Made by a program: the position numbers and the translations under genes. The notes beneath the pieces were generated by a model. It did no database searches and had not been told where the DNA came from. It worked only from the letters and a program-made list of their open reading frames with translations. A stretch of 64,000 nucleotides of DNA, from positions 20,551,956-20,615,955 of the forward strand of contig CM069593.1 of NCBI GenBank assembly GCA_035771175.1, given 5' to 3'. Shown here piece by piece: positions 56,338 to 64,000 of this stretch. The stretch comes from Paratinospora sagittata (Eukaryota > Streptophyta > Magnoliopsida > Ranunculales > Menispermaceae). Numbering within the stretch: the stretch's first letter is position 1; each line of letters begins with the position of its first letter.

Positions 56338-57974
56338 TTGAATACAAGGAAGCTACCTCCTTGTACAAAACTTAATTAAAAGAAGAAAGGTGTGTTTACT
56401 GAAAGGAACTAAAAATTAAAGTCAATAATTAAGCTAGATGGACTACTTATAAAACCTTAATTAATTAAGAAATCGGTAGTTGAAAATCAATTTATTTTTT
56501 CAAGATATAATTCGTGATATATAATTGTTAATTTCCACTTAAAGAAAAATAGGCCTTAAAGGGACTCAAAGTACACTCATGAAGAGACGTCAAGCGCTAG
56601 AATCCCTTCCATTAATAAAGAGCTTGGTATATAACTCATGCACCGGACTTCCTAAATCAATACGGAGCTGCACAATACACATGGCTCCGTGGCTCCATAA
56701 TGATTCAAAGAACTCTGGTACTTGAGTGCAATTTTAGAGTCCTTGAAGCATTACCCAAGAAAATAATGTTAAAGTGACACACTTCAAGGTAATTAACAAG
56801 AGGGAAACACACTTCTTGAAAACTATCAAACCATATATGTTGTGTGTTATATATTGGTAAAGCAAAATGTGATCATCATTGTAAAATTTTGTGTTTATTC
56901 CAAAGTGATTTTTCTAAATTGGGATATAATTATCTTTATTCAATAAGAGGTGTAGTTCATACACATTTTAGCACTTGATTTCAGAACACAACAGGTTATA
57001 TATATATATATATTAAAAACTCTTGAACTATGTATTAGTGCACGATTCAAAGACATTCAACATACATTAAGGTATTATTTTGTCAAAGAGTAATGTTATA
57101 TAGATTGAAAACACTATATTAATTGTTACAAATCATTGCCACATAACTTTAGTACATTAAAATAACACATTTTTTAATAAAATTACAAATCTGACGTGAA
57201 TACTTTTAACACATCAAATTTATAGTAATTGGTATAAGAATTTCAATCCCTTTAGCCTTTTCTTTGCCAAAAATGAGTGTTAAAAATATGTGCACCAGTC
57301 ATTTCCTTGTTAAATCTCATCTGACTTTCATTGAAGTCTTAGAATTAAAAGGAAAATGAAAAGTAGTAAACATGATTCAGCACACACTCTTATAGTGCTT
57401 TTTGGATTAAAAACATACTTTCATAATTCACAAAAACATACTTTCATAATCCGTCATTAATATTTAAATTTTCATATCACCGGTTAATTAAAAACTTGCC
57501 ACCAGCTGGCAGCTGGGGATACGAACTGTCTAGACAACACCAGAACTGGTATATTCAGATCAAAATTGGTCAACCATAGAATCTACCAGAGCAAGTAATC
57601 TTTTAATTTTAATATTGCTACTAATTAATTAAATATATAGTTCTTTGAGAATAGAGAAAATCAGGAATCTGAACAAGTACCCTTTTATATTAATATTTGT
57701 CTCCTTAATAAAATCCAACTTGCCAACAACCATGAATCCTCTATGTGGATACTACGTACATATAAAACCGAAACCTTTTGATATATATATAAAAGCAAAT
57801 CAACCAAAAGCTATATATGTAGGCCCCTTCGTTGATTCCAAATTGGTGGCACACAAGTACAGATCAAGATATATTTGAAAATAAAAATACTCCTTCAAAT
57901 CCAAGAACATGAGCTTATATTACTTGGTTGCATTGTCTTCACAACATGCTACAATTCATCTTTTCTTGAAGACC
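56332..57974. other. Intergenic, downstream of NRT2
   Basis: AT-rich, no recognised gene. Small plus-strand frames at 57645-58268 are shadows of, or lie beside, the NRT2 gene. Confidence 0.5.
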
Positions 57975-59896
<1,922 letters not shown>

Positions 59897-60016
59897 GGCT
59901 GTGTGACTTAAGATTACAAATTAGAAAGATAATAAAGCAAGAACTGGGTTTATGGTACTATATATTAATTAGTACCGGTAGTGGTATTGATGAGAGGAGG
60001 AAGAGAATGGAGAGTT

Positions 60017-60026
60017 GTATTTATAG
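60017..60026 (-). promoter_or_regulatory. TATA box of NRT2
   Basis: CTATAAATAC on the minus strand, about 120 bases upstream of the ATG. Confidence 0.6.
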
Positions 60027-60213
60027 TGAGGATCCGTTGACATTGTGAAGAGGCCAATGGAGATTCCCAACGGTCGTAATATTTTTTTTAAGCAATTTAA
60101 TTAAGTAAATGAAATATTCCATGGCGCCGCATACATGGAAGTACCTCCAAATGTATATCCCAAAGGATACTTTGGCTTGCCCAGTGGGAACCGTAGACAT
60201 CACCTACTAAATA
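60027..60213 (-). promoter_or_regulatory. NRT2 proximal promoter region
   Basis: About 190 bases lie between the TATA box and the hAT-like MITE. I see no specific site I can name. Confidence 0.35.
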
Positions 60214-60221
60214 ATTACTTG

Positions 60222-60780
60222 CACGGACCTAGTAAGAATTTTATTTAAGGTGGGTTAAAAAAAAATTTTAGACAAACGGTACAAGAAAAATTTATTGATT
60301 GAGATATAAAAATTAATAATATTTAAAAGATAGGCGTGTGTAGTTCACACATGTAATTACAATTTTTACAGTTAGATTATCATTTTTTTTTAGTAAGGGA
60401 AATACTAATCTAATTGCTAAAATTTATAACTACATGTGTATTTATTTAATTATTTATTCCATACTTTAAGATATATAAATTGTTAATATCTAAAAGATAG
60501 ACATTTATAGTTATTTTGAATCTAACTAAACATTATCACAAAAAAGGATTGAACTAAACTTTTTGAAAACTATTTGACAACCTTATCTTTAACGTTAAAA
60601 ATCGATATTTGAGTGAGAAATTTAGAGGAGTAGGTTTTTAAGTGTTTAGATATAAATTTTTTAATTGAATGTGATTATAATTTTTTGGATATTATTATTT
60701 AATAAATTAATATTTAATATAATTTATATTAAAAAAATATAAAAAAAAAATTTAATATATATAGACGTACTCCGCCCCTG
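60222..60780. repeat. hAT-like MITE in the NRT2 upstream region
   Basis: 559 bp. The ends CACGGACCTA and TCCGCCCCTG (complement CAGGGGCGGA) are imperfect inverted repeats. The 8 flanking bases ATTACTTG (60214-60221) and ATTACTGG (60781-60788) match at 7 of 8 positions, typical for hAT insertion. The interior parallels 46654-47260 and carries the sub-repeat seen at 28653 and 44007. Confidence 0.75.
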
Positions 60781-60788
60781 ATTACTGG

Positions 60789-62377
60789 TATATACAATGG
60801 AGATTAGCAGGAAGCTTAATACCGTGCTTCCAGTAAACACTTATATATTTCAACTACCCTAAGTGTTTGGGGACCCAGGCATTATATATACTTGGAAAAT
60901 GCATGTGAAGTGCTATTCATATATAATTAACGCCCATCTTTAGCAGACAAACTCCTTAAAATATAAGAACGATGTTACGGTTAATATCAAAATTGTACAT
61001 TACTTTTTTACGCTATTGAATTATCTTGAATTATATATCAACATAAAATTTGAGATAATTTAAGGGTGTTGGAAAGTAATGTGCACTTTGGTGTACCTTT
61101 ATATGTCACTTTAGTATTTTTTTAAAATATATTAAATGTTCTTAAATTACCCACATGTAATTATATGGAGATCCAACAACATGCTTATTATTTTCCAAAT
61201 GTAATAGGCATCTGAGTCCTTAATTAATTAAGAATTTAAGAGGGGTGATCTCTTGAATCAGATGGATTGGTGGTAATAGTTAGCCACCATCATCAAGTTT
61301 GGTGTCGGCATGCATGACACGAAATCTTGGTGATAATCAAGATGCGTTTGCAATTGGGTCACGCTATTACTACAACTTGAAAGAATCGTAGCAATTTCTT
61401 TGACATTTCAGCCTCCCATTTTTAGCTATACACACACACACATTAGTCGTTGCCGTACCAAAGCCGTTTGATGTAATCCTTTTTCATATTTATATATATA
61501 ATCCCAGTACCTTACTCTTTGGTGAGCCTTGAAAGTTTCTTCAGCTATTATTAAGCTGCCATCTTGCACGTATGACATGTTTTTCCATATGATTTGGTGC
61601 GGATGAAGAGGAAGTGGAAAATATTCTATATCTTATATATATATATATATCATGAAGAGTCTTAAAATTATAGTAAAAACGATCTATTCTATAGTAAAAT
61701 GAAAATTATTAATTTCCTCATCATACCCAGCTTGCACATTATATGTAATTGGTACACCTAAAGTTTTCACACAACTGACATAGCAATTTAATTTAATAGT
61801 TTTAGCACACTCATGATAAAGGCAATGACATCAATATATATAGAATGCAATTATATATGCTATAATAGAAGTTCATCAGCTAGCTAACAATTACACATTA
61901 ATATGTCATTCAGTATATTAAGATTAGATATAAATCTGGATTAGAATAAACCCGAGTGATACTTTCTATATTGAGATATCAATATGCTATAAATCATGAA
62001 CATATATTTTTCTTCGAATCATGTATTGCTATATTGTGGTTCAAAGATTGTATATATATACAATAATTGATGTATGACAATTGTGCTTTCTAAAAACATC
62101 ATTTTTACATTTTCCTATCAATTAATGTAGAATATAATATTAATTAAGAAAATACTAAAATGACTCCTTTTAACATATTTGTTGAGATATCATATATACT
62201 GTATATTAATCTTCTTTAAATTATGTACTTTAATATAACTCAAATTAAGGAGATCAACTTGAGACAAAATAAAAATAAAAATAAAAATTAAGAATATTAA
62301 TAGTGTACAAGAATTAGTGTACTGTCACTTTAGGTTTACTATATAATCAATTGAACACTACTATGAGATTACTCTTA
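60789..62377. other. Intergenic, AT-rich
   Basis: No gene is seen; short (TA)n and CA runs (about 61430, 61636). Confidence 0.5.
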
Positions 62378-62790
62378 GGGTCTGTTTGATAACTAATAAA
62401 TTAAACTTTTGTCGTGAAAATGTAATCTTTTCAAGAAATAATTTCTCAAGAATTTTTTTTTTTTTTTAAATCTTCTCATGGTCTTTTGATTGTGTATGAG
62501 AAAATGTTAGTGTACACTTATATGATGTAAGGATGGGAGGATGAAAAATAAGAAGTTTCATTGAATATAAACATATATAACCAATAACATTTAGAAAGTT
62601 TTCTTGTGAGAAAATTAAATTTTCTCAACTCTATAGGTGAGAAAATCCGAATAAGAAAACAAAGAGTTTGAGAAAAATTTTCTTGAAAAATATTCACAAT
62701 GAGGCACACAACTTTTCTATTTTCTTGAGAAAAACTTTATTTTCTCAAGAAAATAAGATTTTTTTTCACCAATCAAAGAGGGGGCCCTTA
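62378..62790. repeat. MITE-like element with self-complementary interior
   Basis: The left end AGGGTCTGTTTGATAAC and the right end ATCAAAGAGGGGGCCCTT are roughly complementary, in the style of hAT MITEs. The interior has many TTTTCTTGAGAAAA-type palindromes. No clear target duplication. Confidence 0.5.
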
Positions 62791-63058
62791 GACTATAAAA
62801 CAAAATGTTCCTATATCAATTATTAAAATGTCACTTAAGTCTTATTTATTCTTTATTTTATTGAGCCATTTGCAGATTTATGATCAAGTCCCAATTAATA
62901 AAACTTTTGGGTTGAAGAAGGAATAAAACAATTTTTCTTGAAGCTCTGAAACTCCAAAAATATTGATTGATAGTACCTAAAGTTTGTTCCATTATTAACT
63001 TTGTTTGTAAGAAGTATATTTACATATCTTTAAACATGGGTAATGCTACAAGGGCATA
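62791..63058. other. Intergenic
   Basis: AT-rich; nothing recognised. Confidence 0.4.
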
Positions 63059-63226
63059 GTTTTTTGACACATATTTTTGACATTACAATTGAGAGTGGTT
63101 GAATTGTCTCGAATCACGCGACAACACATCGTATCACGCAATCAACGCGTGATACCAGAGGTTGTTGCTTGATTCGAGGCAATCCAATCACTCTCACTTG
63201 TAATGTCAAAAATGTGTATCAAAAAA
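63059..63226. repeat. 168-bp hairpin element
   Basis: The left arm (GTTTTTTGACACATATTTTTGACATTACAA...) and right arm (...TTGTAATGTCAAAAATGTGTATCAAAAAA) are complementary for about 70 bases with a few mismatches. The centre carries CGTATCACGC...GCGTGATACC. MITE-like. Confidence 0.75.
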
Positions 63227-63282
63227 TAATGTCAACTAATCATTTTCCTTTAAACATAGCTAGATGTTGGACTAATAAATAT

Positions 63283-64000
63283 TGTTGGACCTATAAATGT
63301 TAAAATCCACAATCAAGCCTATGTCAAAGCCCACAAATACCAAATTCAATTCCACTATCATCAAATCCAAGACGAAGCTCATGACAAGGCCCAAAACTAA
63401 GTCCAAGCCCACAATTTGAAAGTTTCTAAATTTAGGTGAATTATTGGCAAGTTGGTAAGTTGCATTACATGGGGATGGCCAAGATTTTTTGATGAATATT
63501 TATTGTGTGGTGAAGATTGTATTCAATTTAATATAAATACCCCCATATGTGAGGTTTAAGCATCAAGTGAAGTTTACAAATTCTAGTGCATGTCTAAACT
63601 CTTCTCCTCCTTCTTTGGTATTTTCTAGTTTAAAGAGAGAGTTGTAAATTGTTCTTTATAGTGAATTTCGTGCATTTTGCTTGTGGATGTTTCCCTCAAG
63701 TGAGAATTTTACCACGTAAATTTTTGATGTCTTTTGGTGTGTCTTATTTTTTTGCAGTTATTTTCATCTACTTGTTTATTAGTATAATACACTCTTGAAA
63801 TTCCTAATATGCTATGTGGCTGCGACTCTGTCTGATCTCTTACATCAGAAAGGTCTTTCTTGAGATACATACTATTCATGTATATGATACTATTCACGTA
63901 TACTACTATTCATGCGTGTACCTTATCAAGGAATCGATGTATTATATTGTTACTCTATTGAATTAGCAATTGATTTAATTAGTTAGACTTAGTCTTGTTC
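63283..64000 (+). repeat. Possible Ty1/copia LTR
   Basis: It starts TGTTGGACCTATAAATG and later has ATAAATACCCCCAT, then GTTTCCCTCAAGTGAGAATTTTACCACGTAAATTT, the sort of text common in plant copia LTRs. No end or target duplication could be fixed. Confidence 0.4.

Overview
The window looks like repeat-rich nuclear DNA of a flowering plant, most likely a eudicot. The reasons are spliced genes, AT-rich intergenic DNA, Ty1/copia and Ty3/gypsy retrotransposons primed by initiator-Met tRNA, a LINE tail, SINE-like and hAT-like elements, an endogenous caulimovirid, and plant-only peptide genes. The species cannot be named from this sequence.

Layout. 1-930 is the end of a minus-strand gypsy-type LTR. 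931-16082 is a Ty1/copia element whose protease region was split by a complete Ty3/gypsy (Tekay/Del-like) element at 2010-12750, flanked by the perfect 5-bp duplication GATCT. 16172-16677 is an almost perfect 506-bp foldback with tRNA-like pol III boxes. 16696-26926 holds a second gypsy family (LTR ends TGTAACACCCCG and CGTCGTGACA): a solo-like minus LTR, then a scrambled composite element with a TGTGC target duplication, which sits inside the 3' end of a LINE. 27341-32250 is mostly AT-rich and carries one small gene, a DVL/ROTUNDIFOLIA-type peptide (30630-30815, minus), and a decayed copy of the foldback family.

32253-39804 is an endogenous pararetrovirus (Caulimoviridae) on the minus strand, with tRNA-Met primer site, movement-protein region, coiled-coil region, coat/zinc knuckle, protease, reverse transcriptase and RNase H, followed by a long unassigned C-terminal extension. 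The arrangement fits one ancestral polyprotein now broken by two in-frame stops and one frameshift, which is florendovirus-like. 41820-43665 is a large imperfect foldback. 45299-45646 (minus) encodes a small secreted peptide precursor resembling the IDA/IDL family. 46654-50393 carries a hAT-like MITE, a SINE, a solo LTR with an internal inversion (48274-49967, target duplication AAAAC) and the 3' end of a decayed minus-strand copia element whose remnants run to about 56 kb; a hAT-like MITE and an unrecognised spliced gene fragment interrupt them.

The one large host gene is a three-exon high-affinity nitrate transporter of the NRT2 family (57975-59896, minus; 530 residues). It has a TATA box and a 559-bp hAT-like MITE just upstream. 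The rest, to 64000, is AT-rich DNA with MITE-like hairpins and a possible copia LTR. The three host genes (DVL-type peptide, IDL-like peptide, NRT2) do not form a functional cluster; the window is dominated by nested mobile DNA.
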